This document shows, one piece after another, positions 29,141-38,430 of a stretch of 64,000 nucleotides of DNA; the first letter of the stretch is position 1; every line of letters starts with the position of its first letter. Origin of the DNA: Psychrobacter glacincola (GTDB taxonomy: Bacteria > Pseudomonadota > Gammaproteobacteria > Pseudomonadales > Moraxellaceae). The DNA is taken from positions 1-64,000 of the forward strand of contig NZ_CAJGZK010000015.1 in assembly GCF_904846215.1 (NCBI RefSeq). Reading direction: 5' to 3'. The notes below the pieces were generated by a model that was given only the letters and a program-made list of their open reading frames with translations, was not told where the DNA came from and ran no database searches. Both the position numbers and the translations under genes were made by a program.

Positions 29141-30172
29141 TTATTTAGGCAGATTGGCTTTAATATCTTCTGGCATCCAATCGAGCATCTCATCTGGTAG
29201 AGGCGCAGTGATGGTCTCATAACCTGGAATATCTAAGCGCCACGCATGTAAGCACAGGCGATGAACGCCAGATTTGTCATGTACATGGTACTTGTCATCC
29301 CCTAAGATAGCATGACCGATATGAGCCAAATGCACACGAATTTGATGGGTACGTCCGGTGAGCGGCTTGGCTTCAATCAAACTGACAGGCTGCTCAGCAA
29401 TCGTAAAACGACCATGAACGACGATATCAGTCTGACTCTCTTTGGTTTGCGGGTCTTGCGTATCTACTTTAACGCGGCGCTCACCGCTTGCAAGCGTATA
29501 ACGCAGTAATGGCGCATCGATACGTTGCTCGTTGAGCACTGGCTGACCTTTTGCAATACATAAATAATGCTTTTGAATGGTTTTGTCGACCAAATGCTGC
29601 TGCAAAACTTTCAGCGAAGAGCGTTTTTTAGAGATCATCAATAAACCTGATGTATCTTTGTCAATACGATGCACAAGCTCTAAATATTTTTTGCCTGTGA
29701 CTTCACGCATGGCTTCAATGACCCCAAAGGCAAGACCACTGCCGCCATGAACGGCGATGCCTGATGGTTTGTTGAGCACAATCAAGCCTTCATCTTCGTA
29801 GACCACACGTGCCAATAAGCTTTTGGCAAATTCGGTGCTGATGATAGGTTTTTCGCGAGTGGCGAGTACCACTGGCGCAATACGTACCACATCTTCACGC
29901 TGCACTCTATCATGAGCCTTGCAGCGCTTATTATTGACTCGAATCTCATCTGAGCGAATCATTTTATAGATATGCGGTTTTGGCAAACCTTTTAAGCGAT
30001 TAAGTAAAAAATTATCCAAGCGCTGGTCGTGCTGATGACGCGTGACTTCAAGGTAATTGACCTTGCCGAAATCACTAATCTCGTCGTCAGCACTTTGTGG
30101 ACGCGTTTTGCTATTAAAGATAGCTGGCGCTTCGTGGATAGGTTCGTCTTTTGTCATTTTTGAGTTCGTCAT
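29141..30172 (-). CDS. rluC: 23S rRNA pseudouridine synthase RluC
   Basis: A 343-residue RluA-family enzyme that makes pseudouridines at 955, 2504 and 2580 of 23S rRNA in E. coli. An S4 RNA-binding domain spans about 50-105. The catalytic motif HRIDKDTSG is at 168-176, with the catalytic aspartate at 171. The segment LTGRTHQIRVH follows. Divergence from rne across a long leader is the conserved arrangement in gammaproteobacteria. Confidence 0.93.
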   Translation of the reverse strand: MTNSKMTKDEPIHEAPAIFNSKTRPQSADDEISDFGKVNYLEVTRHQHDQRLDNFLLNRLKGLPKPHIYKMIRSDEIRVNNKRCKAHDRVQREDVVRIAPVVLATREKPIISTEFAKSLLARVVYEDEGLIVLNKPSGIAVHGGSGLAFGVIEAMREVTGKKYLELVHRIDKDTSGLLMISKKRSSLKVLQQHLVDKTIQKHYLCIAKGQPVLNEQRIDAPLLRYTLASGERRVKVDTQDPQTKESQTDIVVHGRFTIAEQPVSLIEAKPLTGRTHQIRVHLAHIGHAILGDDKYHVHDKSGVHRLCLHAWRLDIPGYETITAPLPDEMLDWMPEDIKANLPK

Positions 30173-31409
30173 TTTTAGTTAGGTATTTACACAAAGATTT
30201 GCTATAGTTTAGCATGTTGAGCACCAATTAAGCAGAGACTGAAACAATAATTCATTGCTAATTGATTGTTGTTTTGGGTAGCATATCGCGATTTTACGGC
30301 TTGCTAATGACGTTTAAGCAAGACTGATTAAGCTACATATCCTGCGCAGACTCTGTGTTTCATCTGATTTTAAGGATATTATAACAACAGATATACTTTA
30401 TAATACCTAATGAATTGAAAGAACCTAGCTGATATTTATCAGTAAAAAATTATTTTTTAGTAAAAACTATTTATTCTCACAAAGTATGTCTTACAGAATA
30501 TTGTGACAATAAAATAGATAGCAAAACAGATAGATAGCATCGACTTGATAGAAATGGCATTAGCCCTTTATTAAGCGATGATCAACCATACACCCTTTAC
30601 TCACTACCCGCATGATAACGACTTGATTTGATGATTTATTATCTAACAGTTTTTTAGCCGCGTGCAGTTGAGCAAGTATGGGTCGTTAAGAGCGCAATCG
30701 AGAATCAACACCATGTATCTCGATAACTGCCTGAGTATTGGCGGTCAAACAGAGGACGATAAGTAGGATAAACATGAGACACCGTGCCGATAAGCCGGTC
30801 ATTTATTCTGTTTGCCAAGTACGCCCCGCTGATGACGAACGCAGCAAGAACTCGCTTTTAAACGCCCAAGATATTATTAACGTGATATACAAAAGAACGA
30901 TAAATAAAGAATGACCAATTGCTTAATCTGGATGGATAACCGCTGAACGTTACTATTTTATATGATTTCATTTTATATATAATCGACAGCGATATGATTG
31001 CTAGACCTTGATTGATTATGTGACAGCACGATGCTTTTTTGGTATCAGTAATGCCTTTATATATCAGTAACCAGCCGCCGCTATGACGAAATGACAAAGT
31101 GCGCTGACCACCCACCTGGTTCAAAATACTGATGATAAACAATCACTGACCTGCTTATACATTAATCTTTATGACAAGCCTGCTTATATTAAGATATAGA
31201 CATAGTCTTACACCCTATACCCTCTATATTGATGTTAATACCACTGGTTCAGAGTTAAGCTTTTGAAAAGCATTACTATGCTTTATTACTCTGCTTTACG
31301 TTCTCTCGTTAACTAGCATCTGCTCACGCTAATGTTGCCATTAGCAGCGCTTGCCACTTAGCCCTAAAGCCTGTCTCGTCGTTGTTGTGCGTACTCATAG
31401 GATACTATT
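30173..31409. other. Long rluC-rne intergenic region
   Basis: 1.24 kb without a supportable gene. The left part should hold the divergent promoters. The middle (about 30660-30870) contains several stable helices described separately. The right part is AT-rich. A 94-codon minus-strand frame at 30858-31142 has no family features and is not called. Confidence 0.5.
30660..30870 (+). promoter_or_regulatory. Candidate structured rne 5' leader
   Basis: Helices seen directly are ATCGAGA (30697-30703) with TCTCGAT (30718-30724), CAAACAGA (30744-30751) with TCTGTTTG (30808-30815), and inside the latter ACCG (30781-30784) with CGGT. RNase E genes of enterobacteria have a long structured leader through which the enzyme limits its own synthesis. 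A similar autoregulatory leader here is an inference from position and structure. Confidence 0.4.
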
Positions 31410-34400
31410 ATGAAACGCATTTTAATTAACGCTACCCAAAACGAAGAAATTCGTGTTGCCCTTTGCACAGGCAATCATCTGTATGATTTCGATCTTGAAA
31501 ACCGTACCCGCGAACAAAAAAAATCCAATATTTATAAAGGTCATGTAACCCGTGTCGAGCCATCGCTTGAAGCGGTGTTTGTCGAGTATGGCTCACAGCG
31601 CCAAGGTTTTTTGCCGATTCGTGAAATCTCTGCCGAATACTTGAGTGGCAATCCGCGTGACGAAAACATCAAAAAACTGATCAAAGAAGGCGATGAGCTC
31701 ATCGTCCAAGTTGAAAAGGAAGAGCGCGGTAATAAAGGCGCTGCCCTATCGACTTATGTGTCATTAGCAGGACGGTATCTGGTATTGATGCCAAACAACC
31801 CTCGCGGTGGTGGTATCTCTCGTCAAATTTCAGGTAAATTGCGCGAAGATATGAAACGTATGCTAGGCAGTCTTGCTTTGCCAAAAGGCATGAGCGTCAT
31901 CATTCGTACTGCCGGTATTGGTAAGACACAAGAAGATTTGCAACACGATTTAAATCATTTGCTGAATATCTGGCAAGCCATCCAAGAACAAAACCAAAAA
32001 TATCCATCACCGCGCTTGGTTCATCAAGAAGCCGGCGTGGTTACGCGTGCTGTGCGTGACTACCTACGTGATGATATTGCAGAGATTTGGATTGATAACG
32101 AAAACGCTTATATTGAAGCGGCGGGCTTTATCGATGCGGTCATGCCAAAACAGGCTGAAAAACTGCGCAAGTATACCGATTATGAGCCCATGTTTTCGCG
32201 CTTTAATATCGAAAAGCAGATTGAAACGGCCTATCAGCGTGAAGTGCGTCTGCCATCAGGTGGCTCAATTGTTATCGACCAGACTGAAGCATTGGTGTCT
32301 ATCGATATCAACTCAGCAAAATCAACCAAAGGCTCAGACGTTGCTGAAACTGCTTATCATACCAATCTAGAAGCAGCCGATGAGATTGCCCGTCAGTTAC
32401 GCCTACGTGATATGGGCGGTTTGATTGTCATTGATTTTATTGACATGAATGACAACAAGCATCAAAAAGAGGTCGAGAAACGTCTGATTGATGCGACCAA
32501 ATATGACCGCGCACGTGTCCAGTTTGGTGATATCTCGAAATTTGGTTTGATGGAGATGAGCCGTCAGCGTTTGCGTCCATCGCTAGAAGAGTCAACTGGC
32601 TATATCTGCCCACGCTGTCATGGTAACGGCATGATTCGTGACTTGCGCTCATTGTCGTTATCTATTATGCGTCAGATTGAGCAAATCGCGCTAAAAGAGC
32701 GTCAAGGCGAAGTACAAGCTGAAGTACCAACTGATATCGCAGCGTTCTTGCTAAATGAAAAACGCGACGCCTTAGTTTATCTTGAGCAAGACAGTGGTAC
32801 GCGTATCACCATTTTACCTCATGCGCATTTAGAATCGCCCAACTTCAAACTTCACTTCAACCGCGATGGCTTTGCACCATCAAGCTATGAGCGTATTACA
32901 GATACTCAGCTGCAAGAACATAGCGAGCTTGGTTATAACGTTGATTGGCAAACGGCTGAAAAAGAGCGACCTGAGCAGCAGCCAACCCGCCAACCTCGTC
33001 AAGTTGTGGATAACAATAGTAGCAGTCAAGCGCCGTCTCGTCCTAATGCGCCGCAAAATGCGCCTACGCAGCAGCAACAAAATAGCACCAGCCATAGCAA
33101 TGAACATCGCAGCAATAATAGTAACAGCAACAATGTGACATCAGCGCGTGCGCCGCAGGCTCAAGAGACTCAAAGCGCTCAGAATGTTGTAACCCCATCA
33201 GCCTCAGCAACACCTCAAACCAATACCATTACTGCTGCCCAGCCGCAAGCAGTCGCTTGGTTGTCTAATTTATTTGCGCAAGCACCACAAGCTCAAATCA
33301 CATCAAGTGTCAGTAGTCGAGACGCTGCAGAAGCTATTGAAGCGCTGGTAAATACCGGTGCACAAAGCCTAGGCTCGTTTGGACAAGTGGATAACGCGGC
33401 TTTATTGAATACTGATAACAGCCAAAAAGCCGCAGCAGCACAGCCATCAACCAACCAGCAAAGTGCGAATGAGCAGGATAGTCAACAAACTCGCTCTGCT
33501 GAGAGTAGTACTGACGATAGCAGCGACGCTGAAGAGAGAAGAAGACGTAAGCCGCGCAAGTCAAGACCATCTAAGCCGCGCCAAAGAAAAGAGCAGGCAG
33601 ATGAAACTGGCAACAGCACCGCTAGCAATACGACTGACAGCAGCGCAACTGGCACTGATGACAAAACCGACAATCAAGATAAACGTCAGCAGGATAATAG
33701 ACGTCATAGCGATCGCAATCGCAACAACCGTCAAGACAACAATCGCAATACCACTGAAGACAACGCTAATACGACCAGTGCTAATGCAACCAATACCAGC
33801 GATAGCAGTCGTTCTGACAGCTCTGATAACGTAGCAGAAGAGCAAACTCGCACTAAGCGCAAATCAAACAGCCAACGTGGATCACGTGGCAAGCTTGAGC
33901 GCGGTGAAACATTAACAGCAGCTGACCCTAAGCAAAATAATCAGCAAGCACCTAAAGAAGCTAACGCTAGCAAAAGCCAATCTAATGCACGCCGCAATCA
34001 GGACCCTAATGAAGTGGTATTACAGGTGAATGAAGCTGCCAGTGAGCTCAAATCACCAGAAGTGGTACATTTGTCGTTAGATGACAGTAAGTCTGCAGCA
34101 CGCCAAGCGACCCACAAGCAAGCAACCATTGAAAGTCATTCTGATGCCGAAAAAGAGCATCCAGCGACTAACACTCAACAGCGTGCGGATAAGCAAAAGT
34201 CAGTAGAGCAAACGGCTAAGCCTACGAATCTCAGCAGCGGCACAGTTGATGAAACACCAGAAATCAGCATACAGGCTGAGACTGCTGAAAAAAGCACTGC
34301 CCAAGTCGATGAGGTAGCAAAAAACACTACTGATGACAACGCGCAAAAAGCTGCCTCTATAGAGGGTGATAAAGGCGATGATAAGAAGTCTGCTGTAGCT

Positions 34401-35768
34401 GAGCAAGCTAATACAAAAAGCCGTACGGACAGTGAAGCCGAGAATACTGTGCCAACTCAAGAAGCAGTAGCGGTACAAGCAGAAGATATCGCACCAACCG
34501 AAACCACTCAGCAGGCTGATATTACTGCTATAACTACCGAAGAAAACGTTGCCGCGGATTCTAACGAAGTTGCTACTGAGAATAGCAGTAGTGAAGCAAC
34601 TCTTGAGCTTACCCGCGACGTTTTGTTTGCCAAACGCTACATTACGGCAAATAAGTTTGGTCAAGCCACTAACGATCCACGCTTAGTACGTCGTCAGCAA
34701 GTGCAATCATCAGTTACTAAAGCGTCGCAAACACATGAGCAGGATGCGCAAGTCGTTGTAAGCGCCCCAACCATTCGTGGTACGGTTGGCGAGTTTATCC
34801 GTGCAACCTTAGCAGAAGCAGAAAATCGCTTAGCGACAGACGGTGTCATCAGCTGCTTTAATGCTGCTATCGCTATGCATCTAGAGCAGGCAAAAGTTAA
34901 AGCTGCAACTGACAATAACGCGGTAAGCAGTAATGAGCATCAAGTGGTTGCCAAAGAAAATACTCATAACGACTTTGACTTTAGCAACTACGGTTATCAG
35001 CCTTTAGCAGCGGATTACCTGATACGCTTTGAGTCAATGACGCAAGCCGTCAGTCAATTTGCAGCTGCCCAAGGTAAAACTGCAGTAGAAGCCCGTGCTA
35101 TCAGCAAACGTGCCAGCAACGATCCACGTGGTCAGCATCCTGATTATAAAGAATCAGCTTCATCCACTGTTGTTGACGCGGCAAATAACGAGTCCGTTCA
35201 AACGGATATCGATATTGACGCGCATGAAATAGAAGCCGATGCTCTGGTAAATCAAGCTCAATCGGACGCTGTTAGTGACCAAAGCAAGCAGCTTTTAGAT
35301 GCTGAGCAAACATTAGCAGAAGTAGATGACGGGCAATCTGATATTGAAAGCACTGATATCGAAAGCACTGATATCGAAAGCACTGATGTTGAAAGTCCAG
35401 ATATCGAAAGTCCAGATATCGAAAGTACTGAGAATGCTGCAGCTGAAATCAAAGCGACTGAAGTCGATGCTGAGGTGACAAATGTTACTGTCGAGCAAAG
35501 CGATACTGCGCAAGATGCTGAATCAATGGTAGCGCCCTCTCTCAAAGACGACAGTCAAGCAGCCAAATCAAAAACGACAATAGCCAGTTATAAGAACATG
35601 ATCGAAAATGTGGCTGAGCAATTACTACCACAAAAAGGTATGTTTAACTTAACGACGCCTAAAGTACCAAAGGCTCGCACGCGTAAGCCAAAAGCTGAGC
35701 ATAAAAAGCCGACGCAAGCTGAAAAAGCAGAGTCAGATAATTCGGATAACTTAGATAGCGAAAGCTAA
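31410..35768 (+). CDS. rne: Ribonuclease E with very long C-terminal scaffold
   Basis: Endoribonuclease organising mRNA decay and rRNA/tRNA processing. The catalytic half is standard: an S1 domain (about 36-120), the DNase-I-like region with VSIDINSAKST near 294-304 and VIDFIDMND near 340-348, and the Zn-link CPRCHGNG near 403-410. The remaining ~940 residues are Gln/Asn/Ser/Asp/Glu-rich and look disordered. They include basic patches near 715-730 (RRRRKPRKSRPSKPR-like) and 790-840. At 1452 residues it exceeds E. coli RNase E (1061). Two similar short segments, TNDPRLVRRQQ (about 1088) and SNDPRGQHPDY (about 1237), may be partner-binding sites. A six-unit 15-bp repeat encodes Asp-Ile-Glu-Ser-Thr-like pentapeptides. 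Confidence 0.95.
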   Translation: MKRILINATQNEEIRVALCTGNHLYDFDLENRTREQKKSNIYKGHVTRVEPSLEAVFVEYGSQRQGFLPIREISAEYLSGNPRDENIKKLIKEGDELIVQVEKEERGNKGAALSTYVSLAGRYLVLMPNNPRGGGISRQISGKLREDMKRMLGSLALPKGMSVIIRTAGIGKTQEDLQHDLNHLLNIWQAIQEQNQKYPSPRLVHQEAGVVTRAVRDYLRDDIAEIWIDNENAYIEAAGFIDAVMPKQAEKLRKYTDYEPMFSRFNIEKQIETAYQREVRLPSGGSIVIDQTEALVSIDINSAKSTKGSDVAETAYHTNLEAADEIARQLRLRDMGGLIVIDFIDMNDNKHQKEVEKRLIDATKYDRARVQFGDISKFGLMEMSRQRLRPSLEESTGYICPRCHGNGMIRDLRSLSLSIMRQIEQIALKERQGEVQAEVPTDIAAFLLNEKRDALVYLEQDSGTRITILPHAHLESPNFKLHFNRDGFAPSSYERITDTQLQEHSELGYNVDWQTAEKERPEQQPTRQPRQVVDNNSSSQAPSRPNAPQNAPTQQQQNSTSHSNEHRSNNSNSNNVTSARAPQAQETQSAQNVVTPSASATPQTNTITAAQPQAVAWLSNLFAQAPQAQITSSVSSRDAAEAIEALVNTGAQSLGSFGQVDNAALLNTDNSQKAAAAQPSTNQQSANEQDSQQTRSAESSTDDSSDAEERRRRKPRKSRPSKPRQRKEQADETGNSTASNTTDSSATGTDDKTDNQDKRQQDNRRHSDRNRNNRQDNNRNTTEDNANTTSANATNTSDSSRSDSSDNVAEEQTRTKRKSNSQRGSRGKLERGETLTAADPKQNNQQAPKEANASKSQSNARRNQDPNEVVLQVNEAASELKSPEVVHLSLDDSKSAARQATHKQATIESHSDAEKEHPATNTQQRADKQKSVEQTAKPTNLSSGTVDETPEISIQAETAEKSTAQVDEVAKNTTDDNAQKAASIEGDKGDDKKSAVAEQANTKSRTDSEAENTVPTQEAVAVQAEDIAPTETTQQADITAITTEENVAADSNEVATENSSSEATLELTRDVLFAKRYITANKFGQATNDPRLVRRQQVQSSVTKASQTHEQDAQVVVSAPTIRGTVGEFIRATLAEAENRLATDGVISCFNAAIAMHLEQAKVKAATDNNAVSSNEHQVVAKENTHNDFDFSNYGYQPLAADYLIRFESMTQAVSQFAAAQGKTAVEARAISKRASNDPRGQHPDYKESASSTVVDAANNESVQTDIDIDAHEIEADALVNQAQSDAVSDQSKQLLDAEQTLAEVDDGQSDIESTDIESTDIESTDVESPDIESPDIESTENAAAEIKATEVDAEVTNVTVEQSDTAQDAESMVAPSLKDDSQAAKSKTTIASYKNMIENVAEQLLPQKGMFNLTTPKVPKARTRKPKAEHKKPTQAEKAESDNSDNLDSES
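35340..35429 (+). repeat. In-frame 15-bp tandem array inside rne, six units
   Basis: Units of GATATCGAAAGCACT type encode DIEST or DIESP pentapeptides in the disordered tail. Six units with few substitutions. Confidence 0.95.
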
Positions 35769-35792
35769 TCATGAGTTATTTTATCTAAAAAG

Positions 35793-35820
35793 CAAAAGCC
35801 CCAACGTTGGGGCTTTTTTA
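35793..35820. terminator. Bidirectional terminator rne/DUF808
   Basis: AAAAGCCCCAACG and CGTTGGGGCTTTTTT form a tight stem between the convergent genes. Confidence 0.9.
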
Positions 35821-35863
35821 TGTCTTCTATCTTCATTAATATTGTGATGAATAACTAAAGCCA

Positions 35864-36787
35864 TTAATGAGCAGCAGATTTATCCTTGTGGCGTATTTTA
35901 TTCACTACGGTCAAAAGTGCAACGATAATCGCTCCAATGATAAAACCAATAACGCCATTTAGCAGCGCAGTGGTAAAGCTTTCAAAGATACCGGTCAGAT
36001 GGGCAATATCTTCAACGCCCTGGTATAAAAATTTAACGCCATGCACTAAGATACCACCACCGACTAAGAACATCGCTAAGGTACCAGCGAGAGACAAAAA
36101 CTTCATCAATTTAGGGGCTGCGGTAAATAAGACCTTACCGACCTTTTGGGTAAATGCGCCTTCTTTTTCCATCATATGCAAACCAACATCATCGATCTTG
36201 ACGATACCTGCGACCAAGCCATAAATGCCGACGGTAATACTTATCGCTAAAATAGACAGCACCAAACTGCGCTCTAGCAAAGTTGCGCTAGCAGTTGCCC
36301 CCAGCGCAATCACAATAATTTCTGCTGATAAAATAAAATCGGTACGTACTGCCCCTTTGATTTTTTCTTTTTCAAAAGCGACCAAGTCTATCGTTTCATC
36401 AGCATTGGCTTTTCGACGGGCTTCTTGCTCTTCATCATGCGGCAAAGCATGCGGCCAAAAGCGATGAATGACTTTTTCAGCACCTTCATACACCAAAAAC
36501 AACCCACCACACATCAATAAAAATGTAATTAATGGCGGGTAAATAGCACTAATGAGTATCGCTGCTGGCACCAAAATAAGCTTATTAATTAATGAGCCTT
36601 TGGCAACCGCCCAAACGACGGGAAGCTCACGATTTGCTTTGACGCCTGAGACTTGCTCAGCGTTAAGCGCTAAATCATCACCCAACACCCCGGCGGTTTT
36701 TTTGGCGGCAATTTTGGTCATGACTGAGACGTCATCCAATATCACACTGATATCATCGAGTAAGGTTAATAAACTGGCACCTGCCAT
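35864..36787 (-). CDS. DUF808 (YedI-like) inner membrane protein
   Basis: A 307-residue protein with about 6-7 hydrophobic segments. The N-terminal MAGASLLTLLDDISVILDD segment and the DDLALNAEQVSG segment are signatures of the DUF808/YedI family. The function is unknown. AAGGAG precedes the ATG at good spacing. It is divergent from dsbC across 574 bases that include a palindromic element. Confidence 0.88.
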   Translation of the reverse strand: MAGASLLTLLDDISVILDDVSVMTKIAAKKTAGVLGDDLALNAEQVSGVKANRELPVVWAVAKGSLINKLILVPAAILISAIYPPLITFLLMCGGLFLVYEGAEKVIHRFWPHALPHDEEQEARRKANADETIDLVAFEKEKIKGAVRTDFILSAEIIVIALGATASATLLERSLVLSILAISITVGIYGLVAGIVKIDDVGLHMMEKEGAFTQKVGKVLFTAAPKLMKFLSLAGTLAMFLVGGGILVHGVKFLYQGVEDIAHLTGIFESFTTALLNGVIGFIIGAIIVALLTVVNKIRHKDKSAAH

Positions 36788-36898
36788 AGTTGCTCCTTAA
36801 GCTAACATTGTTCAATAAGTAATTTTCAAATAACAGATGGCTCTTCATAAAATATGGCTCTGTCATAAACTATGCTCAGTCAAAAATATAGTACAACA

Positions 36899-37036
36899 TA
36901 TAGTCAAAATACTCTAAAACCGCTACGGTACTGCTGGTACAAATTTTTTGCAGCCTCTGTCTGCATGGGCACAGCAAGCAAGAAAAGTTGATACCAGCAG
37001 TACATAATGTGTCGATATTACTTTTCACTGACTATA
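36899..37036 (-). repeat. Palindromic element, copy 8 (reverse core)
   Basis: A 138-bp element from TATAGTCA to TGACTATA. The arms CTGCTGGTA and TACCAGCAG pair. It lies between two divergent genes, unlike most other copies, which sit at gene ends. Confidence 0.92.
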
Positions 37037-37361
37037 CAATGATAAGCAGTAGCCTACCTAGACTTAAAATGATATGAAATAGCACAAATGTATTTTATTT
37101 ATATTTTTTTAACGAATAGCTACAAATTGTGTATTTAATAAGACGGTTATATAGGCTCTCGCGGTTATTTATAAAAATATGCTAATATAGGGCTGATTAT
37201 TACTTATCTTTTATTATCAATAAACTGTAAAAAACGATTCAAATCTATCACCGCTTATCACTCTAGCTAGTTATCATTTTAGATCAAACTTCCACAAGTT
37301 ACTTATTACCTTTTTGCTACCAAAATCTTGATTAGGCATGACCGCCTAAAGGAAAAACCCT
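37037..37361. other. Upstream region of dsbC
   Basis: 325 AT-rich bases between the palindromic element and dsbC, expected to hold the dsbC promoter. No box pair or repeat is clear. An AAAGGAAAAA ribosome site precedes the start codon. Confidence 0.35.
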
Positions 37362-38219
37362 ATGTTCTTAGCGCCTTTTTCTAAAACCATACTCAACCGT
37401 GATAGATTCTCTCGCAGTCATCTCGCGCGCGTAATGAGTGCTGCTTTGCTGGTCATCGTAGCAGCTGGCTGCTCTAATAATGCCGCAGACGCGACCAGCA
37501 ATACAGATCTTATTAATAGCACCAAAGCCAAGACCGGTACTGCTGCGGTCTCTAAGGAAAGTGATGCTAAGGTAGTGAAGTCGCTGCAAGCCAATTTAAA
37601 GGCCTCTGGTATTGAAGATACTATCCTCTCAGCGGTACCAACGGATATGGCTGGTATTTATTGGGTGACGGCTGAAGGATTGCCTTCTTTTTTTACGGAT
37701 AAGGCAGGCAAGCATATTATTCAAGGGCAAATCATTGCTGTTGGTGCAAAAGCCCCTGTAGATATTAGCGCCGCGTTGGTAGCCAGTACCGCCCAAGAAG
37801 CGCTAAAAGCAGTCGACAAAAAAGACATGGTTATCTATCCAGCAAAAGGCGCGACTAAAGCAGTAATTTACGTCTTTACTGATGCAGATTGCGGTTATTG
37901 CCGTAAATTGCATGGAGAGATGAATGATATTAATGCACGTGGCATCGAGGTGCGTTATTTGGCATGGCCACGCAGCCAAGAATCGGTGCCAAAAATGGAA
38001 GCCATTTGGTGTAGTGAAGATCGTAAGGCGGCTATGGATCAGGGGAAAACAGGTGCCAACGTGCAAGCGCCTAGCTGTGCCAATCCTGTACAAGAACAAA
38101 TGGCATTAGGTGCAAGACTTGGTGTGCGAGGCACGCCCGCTATCTTTACTGAAGCAGGACAGCAAGTAGGCGGCTATTTACCTGCGGCTCAATTGGCAGA
38201 AGCAGTTGGCGTTAACTAA
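37362..38219 (+). CDS. dsbC: DsbC-type thiol:disulfide interchange lipoprotein
   Basis: A 285-residue periplasmic disulfide isomerase. An N-terminal DsbC dimerisation domain (about 68-155) with the IYWVTAEGLPSFFTD segment precedes a thioredoxin-fold domain with active site CGYC at 177-180. The cis-proline loop is GVRGTPAIF, near 262-270. The export signal ends in a lipobox, VAAGC, with the lipid-modified cysteine at 37, so the protein is probably membrane-anchored, whereas E. coli DsbC is soluble. A Ser/Thr/Ala-rich linker of about 30 residues follows. It is upstream of hom on the same strand, but 211 bases apart. Confidence 0.88.
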   Translation: MFLAPFSKTILNRDRFSRSHLARVMSAALLVIVAAGCSNNAADATSNTDLINSTKAKTGTAAVSKESDAKVVKSLQANLKASGIEDTILSAVPTDMAGIYWVTAEGLPSFFTDKAGKHIIQGQIIAVGAKAPVDISAALVASTAQEALKAVDKKDMVIYPAKGATKAVIYVFTDADCGYCRKLHGEMNDINARGIEVRYLAWPRSQESVPKMEAIWCSEDRKAAMDQGKTGANVQAPSCANPVQEQMALGARLGVRGTPAIFTEAGQQVGGYLPAAQLAEAVGVN

Positions 38220-38240
38220 AAATGGCCAGATATTTTAAGT

Positions 38241-38267
38241 ATCTGTGATATCTGTGATATCCGTGAC
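38241..38267. repeat. 9-bp tandem array, three units
   Basis: ATCTGTGAT occurs twice, followed by ATCCGTGAC, in the gap between dsbC and hom. Confidence 0.85.
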
Positions 38268-38430
38268 GGTGGCGACATTGTGTAGACGCCACAAGCGCTT
38301 GTCGGTATGATACGATAAAGCGCTAGGCAATAGCGCCGTATAAGCGCTTCTTTATGTTAGTGATTCTTGTGGTTTTAAATCCTTTCGTAGCAGCGTTTTT
38401 TATCCCACTATTTAATCTCTTGAGGATCCT

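Noticed and set aside
30781..30800. CCGATAAGCCGG, resembling the complement of the 3' end of bacterial RNase P RNA
   Set aside because: The conserved RNase P core (such as GGAAAGTCC) is absent on either strand nearby, so the 12-base match is likely chance.
30858..31142. 94-codon minus-strand frame in the rne leader region
   Set aside because: No family features and no ribosome site. It overlaps the presumed rne leader on the opposite strand.
32866..33845. Several overlapping open frames on both strands within rne
   Set aside because: They are by-products of the low-complexity Gln/Asn/Ser coding stretch of rne and match no family.
36837..36885. Loose ~17-bp repetition (ATGGCTCT-like) before palindromic element copy 8
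   Set aside because: Units vary in length and sequence, too degenerate to call.
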